46,073 bases of DNA from Oscillospiraceae bacterium (GCA_017483465.1 JAFUWN010000042.1:1-46073); one strand, 5' to 3'. Counted from the stretch's first letter, positions 30,308 through 39,670 are shown. Made by a program: numbers and translations. The notes: generated by a model not told the origin, from the letters alone.

Positions 30308-30974
30308 AGATCTGCCTGAAGAAACAGCTGTAAGAACCGGTATGACAGGCATTACCAGTCTGTTCGACATTGACTAGGAGCGTATCGTTATCGCAGTCTG
30401 CAAAGATAGAAACGACTTTCTGTAAATGACCGCTGGTTGCACCTTTATTCCAGAGTTCCTGTCTTGATCTGCTCCAGTACCATGTATAGCCTGTTTCGAG
30501 CGTTTTTTTCAGACTCTCTTTATTCATATATGCAAGCATTAAGACCTGCTTCGTATTGACATCCACAGCGATTGCCGGAATCAGATCGCTTTTCTGAAAA
30601 TATTTATCAAGTTCTGTATCGTTCATGATTCTTTCTCCCTCATGAATATAATATTCTGCATCGGGTCTGCACTGTTCCGGAATTTTATCAAGATTGGCTT
30701 TCAGAATCGGCCAAGGCCCTCCGCCGTACTGCAATAAATTGATTGCCTCGTCAACGACATCAGGCGAAGTATCTGAAATAATCACCTGTTCGAGCAGAGT
30801 AAAAATCTGTTCTCTGTAAGGCAGATCATACCCGAACCAAGGATCGAGATATTTATCCAGACATAACAGCAGACTTAATTTTTTCTCTGTATCTGTACCG
30901 GTCAGAACTTCCGAAATCGCATCCAGACCCGATTTTACTATATTTTCCTCATTATCAGAATAAGAAATATACAT
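30288..30974 (-). CDS. hisI: Phosphoribosyl-AMP cyclohydrolase with in-frame N-terminal extension
   Basis: Opens the ring of PR-AMP in histidine synthesis, using Zn and Mg. The frame codes for 228 residues, but the enzyme is only the last 112: [21 protein letters not shown], then [29 protein letters not shown] with all metal ligands. Met117 (30626) has GAGGGAG 8 nt upstream, so separate translation from there gives a normal-length HisI. The first 116 residues form an acidic helical domain ([39 protein letters not shown]) of unknown family, similar in style to immunity proteins. It is either a fusion or two products from one frame. No HisE domain is attached. Confidence 0.9.
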   Translation of the reverse strand: MYISYSDNEENIVKSGLDAISEVLTGTDTEKKLSLLLCLDKYLDPWFGYDLPYREQIFTLLEQVIISDTSPDVVDEAINLLQYGGGPWPILKANLDKIPEQCRPDAEYYIHEGERIMNDTELDKYFQKSDLIPAIAVDVNTKQVLMLAYMNKESLKKTLETGYTWYWSRSRQELWNKGATSGHLQKVVSIFADCDNDTLLVNVEQTGNACHTGSYSCFFRQIYGKPEV

Positions 30975-30986
30975 GCTATAATAATC

Positions 30987-31346
30987 TTATCTTAATTCCG
31001 CACGGCTGAATAAATCTGCAATCAGATCAGAATCCTCACAGGCCTCTTTAAATGCAAGAGCGAAATCTGCAAGAGATTCAGCATCTTCGGAGTAGACAAC
31101 AAACAGATCAGCTTCGGAATCAAATTCAAAGCTGTCATCTTCGCCCTCGTAGATTTCTGCCAGGAAAATTTCTGCAAGAGCTTCCCAGTCATAGCCATTG
31201 CCGACAAAACCGGAATCGGCTCTTGTTGCGAACAGATCAGCAAGATAGCCGACCCCTGCTTCGAGGCTCAGGGAAGCCTGTTCTTCATCCGAAGAAAAAC
31301 GGAACGGTTCAATTTTTCTCTGAAATTTCTCACTTGTAAAATCCAT
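30987..31346 (-). CDS. Imm51-like immunity family protein
   Basis: 119 residues, very acidic. The stretch GFVGNGYDWEALAEIFLAE followed by FDSEADLFVVYSEDAESLADFALAFKEAC matches my memory of the Imm51 family, immunity proteins of polymorphic toxin systems. The start at 31346 has AGGAGG 7 nt upstream; the frame open before it is not needed. No toxin is nearby. It sits between hisF and hisI, 34 bp after one and 12 bp before the other, so it is expressed with histidine enzymes. Confidence 0.7.
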   Translation of the reverse strand: MDFTSEKFQRKIEPFRFSSDEEQASLSLEAGVGYLADLFATRADSGFVGNGYDWEALAEIFLAEIYEGEDDSFEFDSEADLFVVYSEDAESLADFALAFKEACEDSDLIADLFSRAELR

Positions 31347-31380
31347 AATATATCCTCCTTGTAATACTAAAAAATGAATA

Positions 31381-32139
31381 TCATGTTCTGACGATGATAT
31401 TTTTGCTTCTGCAGTCTGTCTTGACTTCACCGACTGTCAGTTCCTTGAAATGGAACAGCGAAGCCGCCAATGCTGCCGAACAGTCCGTTTTCTCGAATGC
31501 CTCAGCAAAATGCTCCAGTTTTCCGGCTCCGCCGCTTGCGATCACCGGAATGCTGACCGCATCCACCACTGCTTTGAGCATCGGCAGATCAAACCCCTGT
31601 TTCACTCCGTCTGTATCAATGGAATTCAGGCAGATTTCTCCGGCTCCGAGCTGTTCGATCTGTTTCACCCAGTCGAGCAGATCAAGTTCCATATCAATTC
31701 TGCCGCCGTTGATATAGACCGTCCAGTTTCCGGCTTTGGTTTTCTTGGCATCGATGCCGACACAGATACACTGACTGCCGAAAATATCTGCACCGTCACG
31801 GATTAACTGCGGATTCTGTACCGCCTGTGAATTGACAGAAACCTTATCCGCACCAGCTCTGAGCGTTTCTCTGATATCATCCACTGTTTTGATACCTCCG
31901 CCGACTGTCAGCGGAACGAAAACACGTTTTGCCGTCTCTCTGACGACATCGAGCATAACCCCTCTGCCTTCATGAGAAGCTGTAATATCATAGAATACAA
32001 TTTCATCCGCACCCTGTCTGTTATATTCGGCTGCACACTCGACAGGATCGCCGACTTCTTTGATTCCCTGAAAATTCACGCCTTTGACGACTCTGCCGTC
32101 ACGGACATCGAGACAAGGAATAATTCTCTTGGCAAGCAT
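31381..32139 (-). CDS. hisF: Imidazole glycerol phosphate synthase, cyclase subunit
   Basis: TIM-barrel partner of HisH; uses ammonia from HisH to turn PRFAR into IGP and AICAR. 252 residues. [23 protein letters not shown] with the first catalytic Asp, [62 protein letters not shown] with the second catalytic Asp and [23 protein letters not shown] made here enters purine synthesis at the transformylase encoded elsewhere in the window. Confidence 0.98.
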   Translation of the reverse strand: MLAKRIIPCLDVRDGRVVKGVNFQGIKEVGDPVECAAEYNRQGADEIVFYDITASHEGRGVMLDVVRETAKRVFVPLTVGGGIKTVDDIRETLRAGADKVSVNSQAVQNPQLIRDGADIFGSQCICVGIDAKKTKAGNWTVYINGGRIDMELDLLDWVKQIEQLGAGEICLNSIDTDGVKQGFDLPMLKAVVDAVSIPVIASGGAGKLEHFAEAFEKTDCSAALAASLFHFKELTVGEVKTDCRSKNIIVRT

Positions 32140-32159
32140 ACATTTCCCCCTTTCTGAAT

Positions 32160-32876
32160 TTAATTTCTTGTATAGTCTATGGCTTCTTTCAGATTTAAAG
32201 TACCCTGATAGAGTGACTTTCCGCAGATTGTGCCATATAACCCCATATTTGCACAGGCTTTAATATCCTCCATTGTATGCACACCTCCGCTTGCAATGAT
32301 CTGACAATCCACAGCATCATGCAGAGCTTTCAGCTGTTCCTGATTGACTCCGGAGAGTGTGCCGTCTTTGGAAATATCCGTGAAGATGATCGTTTTTACG
32401 CCCATTTTCTGCATTTCTTTTGCAAGAGCGATATACTCGACTGTAGAAGCATCAAGCCAGCCCTCGACAGCAACAAAGCCGTTTTTCGCATCGATTCCGA
32501 CTGCGATTTTTTCATGATATTCTTTCACGGCAAGTTCGACCAGCTCCGGATTTTTCAGAGCAACAGAGCCTAAAATCACTCTGGAAATGCCCTGAGACAA
32601 ATAAGATTCCACTGTATCAAGATTCCGGATTCCTCCGCCGACCTCGACTTTCAGGCTTGTATGTTTTGCAACATCAAGAAAAATTTCTGTATTGACGGGT
32701 TTGGCATCTTTTGCTCCATCCAGATCGACCATATGAATCCATTCGGCACCGGCCTGCACAAAGCTCTGAGCAGTCTGCATATAATCTTCAGCGACCTTGT
32801 GAGCCGTTCCGTAATCGCCACGGACTAATCTCACGCAGTTTCCGTCTTTAATATCAATCGCAGGTAAAATAATCAT
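32160..32876 (-). CDS. hisA: ProFAR isomerase
   Basis: Amadori isomerase of histidine synthesis, ProFAR to PRFAR. 238 residues, TIM barrel: [22 protein letters not shown] with the N-terminal catalytic Asp, [54 protein letters not shown] with the second Asp and [14 protein letters not shown]. It is HisA and not HisF by the [11 protein letters not shown] and GWLD segments. Starts 14 bp after orf100, AAAGGA upstream. Confidence 0.98.
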   Translation of the reverse strand: MIILPAIDIKDGNCVRLVRGDYGTAHKVAEDYMQTAQSFVQAGAEWIHMVDLDGAKDAKPVNTEIFLDVAKHTSLKVEVGGGIRNLDTVESYLSQGISRVILGSVALKNPELVELAVKEYHEKIAVGIDAKNGFVAVEGWLDASTVEYIALAKEMQKMGVKTIIFTDISKDGTLSGVNQEQLKALHDAVDCQIIASGGVHTMEDIKACANMGLYGTICGKSLYQGTLNLKEAIDYTRN

Positions 32877-32890
32877 AGCTAAAAATTCCT

Positions 32891-33193
32891 TTAATATAAA
32901 TTTACTTCATCCGAGCCGTCAAAAGACGGTTCGGCATGATAATCAGTATCACAATATTCTCTGATATACTGGGCGGCTCTCTGTTCGGCATATTTTGCAT
33001 TCAGAACATTGCCGTTTTCATCGAGTTCCAGATTATTGATAAAAATCGCATAGACCTGTTCGAGCAGACTCGGACTTTCTCTGAACTCATTCCAGTAATC
33101 AATATTTTCTAACAGCGGATTGCCGGCTGTGCCGTTTGCAAGCCAGTAAGAAAATTTTCTGACCGCACTGCTGACAGAATGGCTTAACTTCAT
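32891..33193 (-). CDS. Small acidic protein, possibly DUF7677-like (orf100)
   Basis: 100 residues: MKLSHSVSSAVRKFSYWLANGTAGNPLLENIDYWNEF..., then SPSLLEQVYAIFINNLELDENGNVL and AAQYIREYCD. It resembles a family of short proteins of unknown function (DUF7677 by memory). The start at 33193 has AAAGGAGA 7 nt upstream. Cotranscribed between orf153 and hisA, 14 bp from each. Role unknown. Confidence 0.65.
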   Translation of the reverse strand: MKLSHSVSSAVRKFSYWLANGTAGNPLLENIDYWNEFRESPSLLEQVYAIFINNLELDENGNVLNAKYAEQRAAQYIREYCDTDYHAEPSFDGSDEVNLY

Positions 33194-33207
33194 GAAAGAT
33201 TCTCCTT

Positions 33208-33669
33208 TCAAAGGCCTTTGCAGACTATCTGATTTTCTTCATTGATTTTAATATGCACTCTGTGTCCTAAGAAATAATCCGGTTCGCAGTAGAATTCAAG
33301 GAAAACTGTGCATGTTTCTAAATTCTTCCAGAAATCCAATGTCACATCAATCAGGTGCAGACTGTTCCGGAACGCTTCTTCTGTCACAGGAAAATCAATT
33401 TCTGTGCCGTCTTCCATGGTAACGGAGGTCAGTTCATCCAGATCGACAGTATCATCTTCAATTCCCTGAATGAGCCAGTCTTCAGCGAGTTCCGCCATTT
33501 CGGATGCAGAATCTAAAATTTCCTGCTGATGTTCATTGATAAATTTTATTTTTTCCTCAATCGCTGAACGAAATTCAGAGGTTAATACTTCCGGTTCTTC
33601 TTCAAATTTCGAGAAACAAACGGCTGTTAAAATTTCCTTGTTCCAGATCTGATAATTTTCTTCAAACAT
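33208..33669 (-). CDS. Acidic protein, possibly DUF2262-like (orf153)
   Basis: 153 residues, soluble and strongly acidic. Its C-terminal part (FWKNLETCTVFLEFYCEPDYFLGHRVHIKINEEN) has the aromatic-acidic then GHxV/I pattern of DUF2262-type proteins, a group with unknown function that turns up near immunity genes. Assignment is tentative. It follows hisH by 9 bp and lies in the middle of the his operon. Confidence 0.65.
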   Translation of the reverse strand: MFEENYQIWNKEILTAVCFSKFEEEPEVLTSEFRSAIEEKIKFINEHQQEILDSASEMAELAEDWLIQGIEDDTVDLDELTSVTMEDGTEIDFPVTEEAFRNSLHLIDVTLDFWKNLETCTVFLEFYCEPDYFLGHRVHIKINEENQIVCKGL

Positions 33670-33678
33670 GAATACACC

Positions 33679-34281
33679 TCAAAGATTCGCAAAGTTTCTG
33701 AGAATCTGCAAGCCGACTTCTCCGCTTTTTTCCGGATGAAACTGTGCTCCGAAGATATACTTGTGATCTATCACCAGAGCCGGAACTTTTCCGCCGTATT
33801 CGACCCATGCGGAGAGATTCTTCTCATCCTGACAAGCTGCCATATACGAGTGTACAAAATAGACATAAGCTTCTTCCGGAAGATTTTTTAATAACGCACA
33901 ATCATTCTGAATTTCCAGCTTATTCCATCCCATATGCGGAATAATCAAGTTCTGAGCCGGAATTTTATCCACTGTTCCGGAAATGAGATCTAAACCGTCA
34001 CATTCTTCAAATTCATAGCTTTTTGATAATAACATCTGCATTCCCAGGCAGATTCCCAGAAACGGCTTTTTCTGAGCCTGTTCTTTCAGAACCGGAATCA
34101 GATTTTTATTCTCCAGCATTTTCACAGCACTCGGAAACGCTCCGACTCCGGGGAGAATAATTTTATCTGATTTTTCAATTGCAGAAATTTCATCTGTAAG
34201 CTGATTTTCGATTCCTAAATAATTCAGAGCATTCCTGACACTGAAAATATTTCCTGCACCATAATCAATAATTGCAATCAT
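33679..34281 (-). CDS. hisH: Imidazole glycerol phosphate synthase, glutaminase subunit
   Basis: Class I amidotransferase that supplies ammonia to HisF. 200 residues with IIDYGAGNIFSVRNAL, IILPGVGAFPSAV, the nucleophile in FLGICLGMQML, and the His-Glu pair in FGAQFHPEKSG. The start codon overlaps the hisB stop (TAATG). Separated from hisF by orf153, orf100 and hisA. Confidence 0.98.
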   Translation of the reverse strand: MIAIIDYGAGNIFSVRNALNYLGIENQLTDEISAIEKSDKIILPGVGAFPSAVKMLENKNLIPVLKEQAQKKPFLGICLGMQMLLSKSYEFEECDGLDLISGTVDKIPAQNLIIPHMGWNKLEIQNDCALLKNLPEEAYVYFVHSYMAACQDEKNLSAWVEYGGKVPALVIDHKYIFGAQFHPEKSGEVGLQILRNFANL

Positions 34282-34856
34282 TAGCCGAGTATTCCTTTCG
34301 TTGTAATGGTCTGTTCTGACGGAGCTGAGGCGATTTTCAACGCATGAGCAACAGCCTTGTAAAGAGCCTCTGTCTTATGATGATCATTCTTGCCATACAG
34401 AACATTGCAATGCAGTGTCAGTCCGGCATTGAATGCGAATGCTCTCATAAATTCTTCTGTCAGGCAGGTATCATACGCACCGATCATCGGGTTTGTGAAT
34501 TCGGCATTGAATACCAGAAACGGCCGGTTACAGATATCCAGACTACAGAATGCTAAACTTTCATCCATGGGGATATAAGCCGAACCATAGCGGACGATTC
34601 CGGATTTATTGCCTAATGCCTTAGCAAGAGCCTGTCCGAGGACAATTCCGGTATCTTCCACAGTATGATGTGCATCAACATGAATATCTCCGACAGCATG
34701 GATTTTCATAGGAATCTGACTATGCATAGACAGAGCCGTCAGCATATGATCAAAAAAGCCGATCCCTGTTGAGATTTCCGTTTTGCCGTCTTCTGGCAGA
34801 ATCGTAACAGTAATATCTGTTTCTTTCGATGTTCTTGTGACTGTAGCAGAATTCAA
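34281..34856 (-). CDS. hisB: Imidazoleglycerol-phosphate dehydratase
   Basis: Dehydrates IGP to imidazole acetol phosphate with two Mn ions. Single-domain form, 191 residues, with no phosphatase domain fused. Metal motifs DAHHTVEDTGIVLGQAL and KNDHHKTEALYKAVAHAL, plus GIGFFDHMLTALSMHS. I place the start at the TTG at 34856 because GAGGTGA lies 5 nt upstream and the protein then begins as usual; a GTG three codons earlier overlaps that site. Confidence 0.97.
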   Translation of the reverse strand: MNSATVTRTSKETDITVTILPEDGKTEISTGIGFFDHMLTALSMHSQIPMKIHAVGDIHVDAHHTVEDTGIVLGQALAKALGNKSGIVRYGSAYIPMDESLAFCSLDICNRPFLVFNAEFTNPMIGAYDTCLTEEFMRAFAFNAGLTLHCNVLYGKNDHHKTEALYKAVAHALKIASAPSEQTITTKGILG

Positions 34857-34866
34857 AATTTTCACC

Positions 34867-35412
34867 TCATTTTTTCTTAAAATAGATCATTTCAGCGGAA
34901 TATTTTTCGGGATTGTCCAAATCCAGAAACAGCGGATTATGATCCAGCTCAATCAACTGACTGAACTCCTCGAGCAAATCTTCTTCTACAGCAGAAGCCA
35001 ATGCTTCCTGGGAAGCCTCATCTTTCAGAAACCGGAACCATTGAGAAATATCTTCATCAAACATGGGTTCATCCCAGTAGGGAGTGCCGATAATTTCATG
35101 ATCGATACATGCACCGTCCGGCTGATATAGTGCAAAGTCGATAAAATCATCATCCACCAAATCCGCCGAAGCAGTATAGCTCTGAAAACATCTTGCCAGG
35201 AAACCGCCTTCTCCGGAGGGTACATTTTCAGGGAATGTAAAGGCAAACCATTTTCCCTCCGGAAACGAAAAGCAGTATTTTTCTTCTGCATTTTCAGAAT
35301 CAGAGATTTCATAGCCTTTGACATTCATAAATTTCTGAAATTCTTCGATAATTGTTTCTTTAGATTTATTTTTCTCATTGCGGATAAATACCGCACCTGC
35401 AAACATACCCAT
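34867..35412 (-). CDS. Uncharacterised acidic protein (orf181)
   Basis: 181 residues, acidic, soluble, Phe- and Trp-rich (YCFSFPEGKWFAFTFPENV, ISQWFRFLKDEA), ending YFKKK. No family recognised. It begins 27 bp after hisC and ends 10 bp before hisB, so it belongs to the his transcript. Its length and composition resemble single-domain immunity proteins, but I cannot assign it. Confidence 0.65.
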   Translation of the reverse strand: MGMFAGAVFIRNEKNKSKETIIEEFQKFMNVKGYEISDSENAEEKYCFSFPEGKWFAFTFPENVPSGEGGFLARCFQSYTASADLVDDDFIDFALYQPDGACIDHEIIGTPYWDEPMFDEDISQWFRFLKDEASQEALASAVEEDLLEEFSQLIELDHNPLFLDLDNPEKYSAEMIYFKKK

Positions 35413-35439
35413 AATCTAAAAACTCCCATCTGTCAAATA

Positions 35440-36495
35440 TTATTTTTTCATGATTTCTTCTAAAGCGGAGAATAATTTCTGCATTTCTTCGGGTGTTCCG
35501 ACTGTAATTCTCAGATACTGATCAATTCTCGGTTTATTCCAGTAGCGGACGAAAATCTTTCTTTCTTTGAGCTTATTAAAAATCAAACCCGCATCGTAAT
35601 CCGGATGACTTGCGAAAATAAAATTACTCTTGGAATCCGGGAAAACAAAGCCTGATTCTGATAATTTTTTCTTAGTCAGTTCTCTGGTTTCGATAATCTT
35701 TCCTGTCGTAGATTTGAAATACTCCTGATCTTTGAGCGTTTCTGCTCCGCATAAAAGTGTCAAGTGATTCATTGTATAAGAATTAATCGAAAATTTGACA
35801 TCATTCATATATTTAATCAATTTCTCTGAACCGACTGCAAAGCCGATTCTCATTCCGGCCATACTCCTCGATTTCGAGAACGTCTGAATCACAAGCAGAT
35901 TCTCATATTTTTCGAGTAACGGCAGACAGCTGATTCCGCCGAAATCAATATAAGCTTCATCAATCATGACAACACTGTCTGGATTGGCCTGTAAAATCTC
36001 TTCGATCAGATCAAGCGATTCGAGTACTCCGGTCGGAGCATTCGGATTCGGGAAGATAATACCGCCGTTCGGGATTTTATAATCCTCCGGATTGATTCTG
36101 AAATCTTCTGTGAGCTTTACGGTCTGATACGGAATTTTATACACATCTGCCCAGACATCATAAAAAGAATAGGTCACATCCGGAAAGAGAATATTTCTTT
36201 CTGAATTGAAGAACGTCAGAAATGCCATTGAGATGACATCATCCGAACCCACACCGACAAAAATCTGACTTGGCTTGACATGATAGGTTTCCGCTAAGGC
36301 ATTGACTAAGATTTCAGCATTCGGGTCAGGATAAAGACGCATTCTTGCAAGATCAAAATCATCTAAAATTTTCTGAACACCGGGTGCAGGCGGATAAGGA
36401 TTCTCATTCGTATTCAATTTGATAATATCCGAAACTTTCGGCTGTTCGCCAGGCGTGTAAGGCACAACCCGGCGGACATTATTTTCCCAGTTCAT
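35440..36495 (-). CDS. hisC: Histidinol-phosphate aminotransferase
   Basis: PLP enzyme of fold type I that turns imidazole acetol phosphate into histidinol phosphate. 351 residues: IIKLNTNENPYPPAP at the N-terminus, GVGSDDVISMAFLTF, IIFPNPNAPTGVLESLD, VVMIDEAYIDFGG, VIQTFSKSRSMAGMRIGFAVG with the PLP lysine, and the C-terminal RITVGTPEEMQ. The start at 36495 has GAGGAGG 9 nt upstream, inside the last codons of hisD; an open frame reaching further into hisD is not used. Confidence 0.96.
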   Translation of the reverse strand: MNWENNVRRVVPYTPGEQPKVSDIIKLNTNENPYPPAPGVQKILDDFDLARMRLYPDPNAEILVNALAETYHVKPSQIFVGVGSDDVISMAFLTFFNSERNILFPDVTYSFYDVWADVYKIPYQTVKLTEDFRINPEDYKIPNGGIIFPNPNAPTGVLESLDLIEEILQANPDSVVMIDEAYIDFGGISCLPLLEKYENLLVIQTFSKSRSMAGMRIGFAVGSEKLIKYMNDVKFSINSYTMNHLTLLCGAETLKDQEYFKSTTGKIIETRELTKKKLSESGFVFPDSKSNFIFASHPDYDAGLIFNKLKERKIFVRYWNKPRIDQYLRITVGTPEEMQKLFSALEEIMKK

Positions 36496-36496
36496 C

Positions 36497-37792
36497 TCAG
36501 TCTTCCTCCTCGAAACGAACTTTAATTGCATTTGCATGAGCTGTGAGGCCTTCACGTTCAGCGATCAGAACAATATCATCCTTGGCTTCTCTGAGGGCAT
36601 TTTCTGTATAATAAATATAACTCGAACGCTTAATAAAACTATTGACTCCCAGAGGTGAGAAAAATCTTGCTGTTCCGCTTGTCGGAAGAACGTGATTGGG
36701 GCCGGCGTAATAATCTCCGAGCGGTTCGGAAGCATACGAACCTAAGAAGACAGAACCTGCATTATCCAGCTTACCGATATATTCAAGCGGATTTTCCATG
36801 ACAACTTCTAAGTGTTCCGGAGCGATAGCATTTGCCAATTCCACAGCCTGTTCTTTTGACTGAGCGATCAGAATCGCACCGTAATTTTTCATAGATTCTT
36901 CAATAATTTCTTTTCTTTCGAGATAATTCATCTGACGAATCACTTCGGCTTCCACTTTATCGGGAAGTGTCGGATCAGTTGTAATTAAAATTGCAGAAGC
37001 AAGTTTATCATGTTCGGCCTGAGACATCAGATCAGCGGCGACAAATTTCGGATCCGCAGTTTCATCGGCCATGACAAGAATTTCGCTCGGCCCGGCGATC
37101 ATATCAATATCGACAATGCCGTATAATAATTTTTTCGCTGTAGCAACGAAAATATTTCCAGGGCCGACGATCTTATCCACTTTCGGAATCGCCTCTGTAC
37201 CGTAGGCAAGAGCGGCAATCGCCTGAGCACCGCCGGACAGGAATACTCTGTCAACTCCGCAGATCGCAGCAGCGACTAAAATATCTTTATTCGGCGTACC
37301 GTCTTTACAAGGCGGAGTCACCATGATAATTTCCTTGACTCCTGCAATCTTTGCAGGAATAGCATTCATCAGAACGCTGGACGGATAAGCAGCTGTACCG
37401 CCCGGAACATATAATCCGACACGTTCCAGACCTCTGACACGCTGACCTAAAATCACACCATCCGGCTTGGCATTGGTAAAGCCCTGCACTTTCTGACGAT
37501 TGTGGAAATCTGCAATATTTTCCTGAGCATTCAGCAGAGCCTGTACAAAATCCTGATCAGCCTCTGTGAGAGCATCGTTGATGACTTCACGGGGCACTTC
37601 ATAATACTGCGGCAGATTGCCGTCAAATTTCTTTGTATAATTCTTGACAGCCTCATCACCGCCGGTTCTGACTGTCTCGATAATTTCAGAAACAATTTCA
37701 GAAACTTTCTTATCCGTCTCGCCGGAACGTCTTTCGAGTTCTTTTAAAAATTCATATTCGGCAGAGCCGTCACATTTAATCTGCTTTATCAT
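36497..37792 (-). CDS. hisD: Histidinol dehydrogenase
   Basis: Zn enzyme that oxidises histidinol twice with NAD to histidine. 431 residues. Motifs: VPGGTAAYPSSVLMNAIPAKIAGV, VDKIVGPGNIFVATAKKLL, DMIAGPSEILVMADETADP, DLMSQAEHDKLASAIL with metal and catalytic residues, and the C-terminal AGPNHVLPTSGTARFFSPLGVNSFIKRSSYI. Overlaps hisG by 17 bp with a GGAGGAG site inside hisG. Confidence 0.98.
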   Translation of the reverse strand: MIKQIKCDGSAEYEFLKELERRSGETDKKVSEIVSEIIETVRTGGDEAVKNYTKKFDGNLPQYYEVPREVINDALTEADQDFVQALLNAQENIADFHNRQKVQGFTNAKPDGVILGQRVRGLERVGLYVPGGTAAYPSSVLMNAIPAKIAGVKEIIMVTPPCKDGTPNKDILVAAAICGVDRVFLSGGAQAIAALAYGTEAIPKVDKIVGPGNIFVATAKKLLYGIVDIDMIAGPSEILVMADETADPKFVAADLMSQAEHDKLASAILITTDPTLPDKVEAEVIRQMNYLERKEIIEESMKNYGAILIAQSKEQAVELANAIAPEHLEVVMENPLEYIGKLDNAGSVFLGSYASEPLGDYYAGPNHVLPTSGTARFFSPLGVNSFIKRSSYIYYTENALREAKDDIVLIAEREGLTAHANAIKVRFEEED

Positions 37793-38423
37793 TGATTTTC
37801 TCCTCCACTTTCTTAACTAAATCTTCAATCTCTTTCTGACGCATTTTCAGACTGACTGTATTTACAATCAGACGAGCCGAAATCTGAGCAACATCTTCGA
37901 CTACTTCCAGACCGTTTTCTTTCAGAGTCGTACCCGTCTCGACAATATCAACAATCCCATCGGCAAGGCCTAATAACGGAGCAAGCTCAACAGAGCCTTC
38001 GATTTTGATAATATCCACATCCATATGCTTCTGTTCAAAGAAAGCCTTTGTCACATTCGGATATTTAGAAGCAATCGTCTTGATGCCGAAACCGTCATAA
38101 AACGGATAATCTTTCTTAGTCGCAAGTGCGAATTTGCATTTCCCGAAGCCGAGATTCACAAGCTCAAATAACTTGCCGTTCATTTCCATGAGCGTATCTT
38201 TGCCGACAACACCCATATCACAAACGCCGTGCTCTACATAAGTAATGACATCAGCGGCCTTTGCTAAGACGACTTCCAGATTTCCGTCCGGAATCGGAAG
38301 AATCAGCTTTCTGCCTTTTTCATGGACTGCCGTACAGTCATAGCCTAAGCTTTCCAGAAGCTTGACGGTATCTTTTTCGAGTCTGCCCTTTGTCAGAGCA
38401 ATCCGGAGAGGTTTGTTATTCAT
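37776..38423 (-). CDS. hisG: ATP phosphoribosyltransferase, short form
   Basis: First step of histidine synthesis, ATP plus PRPP to PR-ATP; the control point of the pathway. 215 residues: the short form that lacks the C-terminal feedback domain and needs HisZ for activity and inhibition. Motifs LRIALTKGRLEKDTVKLL, YVEHGVCDMGVVGKDTLME, KIEGSVELAPLLGLADGIVDIVETGTTLKENGL (PRPP loop). The start at 38423 has GGAGG 9 nt upstream. Overlaps hisZ by 8 bp, fitting a complex made of both. Confidence 0.97.
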   Translation of the reverse strand: MNNKPLRIALTKGRLEKDTVKLLESLGYDCTAVHEKGRKLILPIPDGNLEVVLAKAADVITYVEHGVCDMGVVGKDTLMEMNGKLFELVNLGFGKCKFALATKKDYPFYDGFGIKTIASKYPNVTKAFFEQKHMDVDIIKIEGSVELAPLLGLADGIVDIVETGTTLKENGLEVVEDVAQISARLIVNTVSLKMRQKEIEDLVKKVEEKINDKAD

Positions 38424-39627
38424 CAATTTTTACCTCCAGTTCTTCAGTCTGTTCTGACGAAATCAGAATAATTCTTGCAATTTTCCTGTCTTTTGCGTAT
38501 TCCTGAGATAATTCAGAATCTGTAAACATCGAATGCTCTACGCATAAGCCCTGGGCACGGAGTTCAGCCGCTTTTCTGACCGCTTCGGCTTCACAGCCCT
38601 CTCCGGCAGAAATCAGCACATCCGGAGCCGCATGAACAGGCGGTTTTTTCTTGCCGATTACAGCCGCTACCGCATCGACATTGACTGCCATTCCTACAGC
38701 CGGTATATCATAGCCGAATTCTGATAATAATTTATCATATCTGCCGCCGGAGATCACTTCTTCTCCGTAGCCTTCCAGATAGCCTTTCAGAACCAAGCCT
38801 GTATAATAATCTGTTTTATTAACCAGTCCCAAGTCAATTGTGATTCTGCAATCCGGACTGATCTCACGGACAGTATGATATAATTCACGCACATTTTCCA
38901 GAATTTCCGTGATTCTGGAATCCTGAAAGATTTCATCCGCACGGTCAAAGACTTCCTCACCGCCGAACAGTGTCGGCAGTTTCTTGAGAGCGTCTGTAAT
39001 CTTATGTTCTCCCAGCTTATCCAGCATATCATTCAGAGCCGGATAGTTTTTTGATTCGATCAGTGCATGAATCTCCTCTTTCTGTGCCGGAGTCGCATTC
39101 AGACGAAGCATTAATTCTTTAAAAATTCTGATATCGCCTAATTCCAGAGAATAGCTCACATCATTTCCCACACTGGAAAGCACTTCCAGAGCAGCGGAAA
39201 TAACCTCAATATCGGCCATTCTGGAAGAAGCTCCGATGAGTTCAATACCGGTCTGATTGATTTCAGTGCTTCTGCCTTTGAGGGACGGAGCGAAATGCCA
39301 TACGGGCTGAGTATAATATAATCTCAATGGGAGCATAGCTTCTTTTAATCTTGTAGCTGTCACACGGGCGATCGGAACAGTGGAATCCGGTCTTAAAACG
39401 ATCAGACGGCCTTTATTATCGGTCAGTTTGCACAATTCCTCGGGGGGGAAATATAACGAATTCTGATGGAAGACATCAAAGAATTCAAGAGCGGGTGTGA
39501 TAACTCTGGAATAGCCCATAGATTTGAAGATACTGCGTGTTTTGGTTTCCACCTCTCTTTTGAGGGCACATTCATCAAAGAGATAGTCTTTTGTACCCTC
39601 CGGGGTGATCAGATCATACTGTCGCAT
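38416..39627 (-). CDS. hisZ: ATP phosphoribosyltransferase regulatory subunit
   Basis: Histidyl-tRNA synthetase paralogue that activates short HisG and binds histidine for feedback. 403 residues: TPEGTKDYLFDECALKREVE, VITPALEFFDVF, VLRPDSTVPIARV, LRLYYTQPVWHFAPS, QTGIELIGASSRMADIEVI and ISGGRYDKLLSEFGYDIPAVGMAV. It lacks the anticodon-binding domain length and signature of HisS. First gene of the operon, 44 bp after a clear promoter -10; no T-box or attenuator is seen in its short leader. Confidence 0.95.
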   Translation of the reverse strand: MRQYDLITPEGTKDYLFDECALKREVETKTRSIFKSMGYSRVITPALEFFDVFHQNSLYFPPEELCKLTDNKGRLIVLRPDSTVPIARVTATRLKEAMLPLRLYYTQPVWHFAPSLKGRSTEINQTGIELIGASSRMADIEVISAALEVLSSVGNDVSYSLELGDIRIFKELMLRLNATPAQKEEIHALIESKNYPALNDMLDKLGEHKITDALKKLPTLFGGEEVFDRADEIFQDSRITEILENVRELYHTVREISPDCRITIDLGLVNKTDYYTGLVLKGYLEGYGEEVISGGRYDKLLSEFGYDIPAVGMAVNVDAVAAVIGKKKPPVHAAPDVLISAGEGCEAEAVRKAAELRAQGLCVEHSMFTDSELSQEYAKDRKIARIILISSEQTEELEVKIDE

Positions 39628-39670
39628 AGTTTACCTCGATTCTTAATTTTTATTGCTTTAGCATATTAAT

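Noticed and set aside
38416-39627. Histidyl-tRNA synthetase (hisS)
   Set aside because: The protein is only 403 residues, lacks a clear anticodon-binding domain and is followed by short-form hisG, which requires HisZ.
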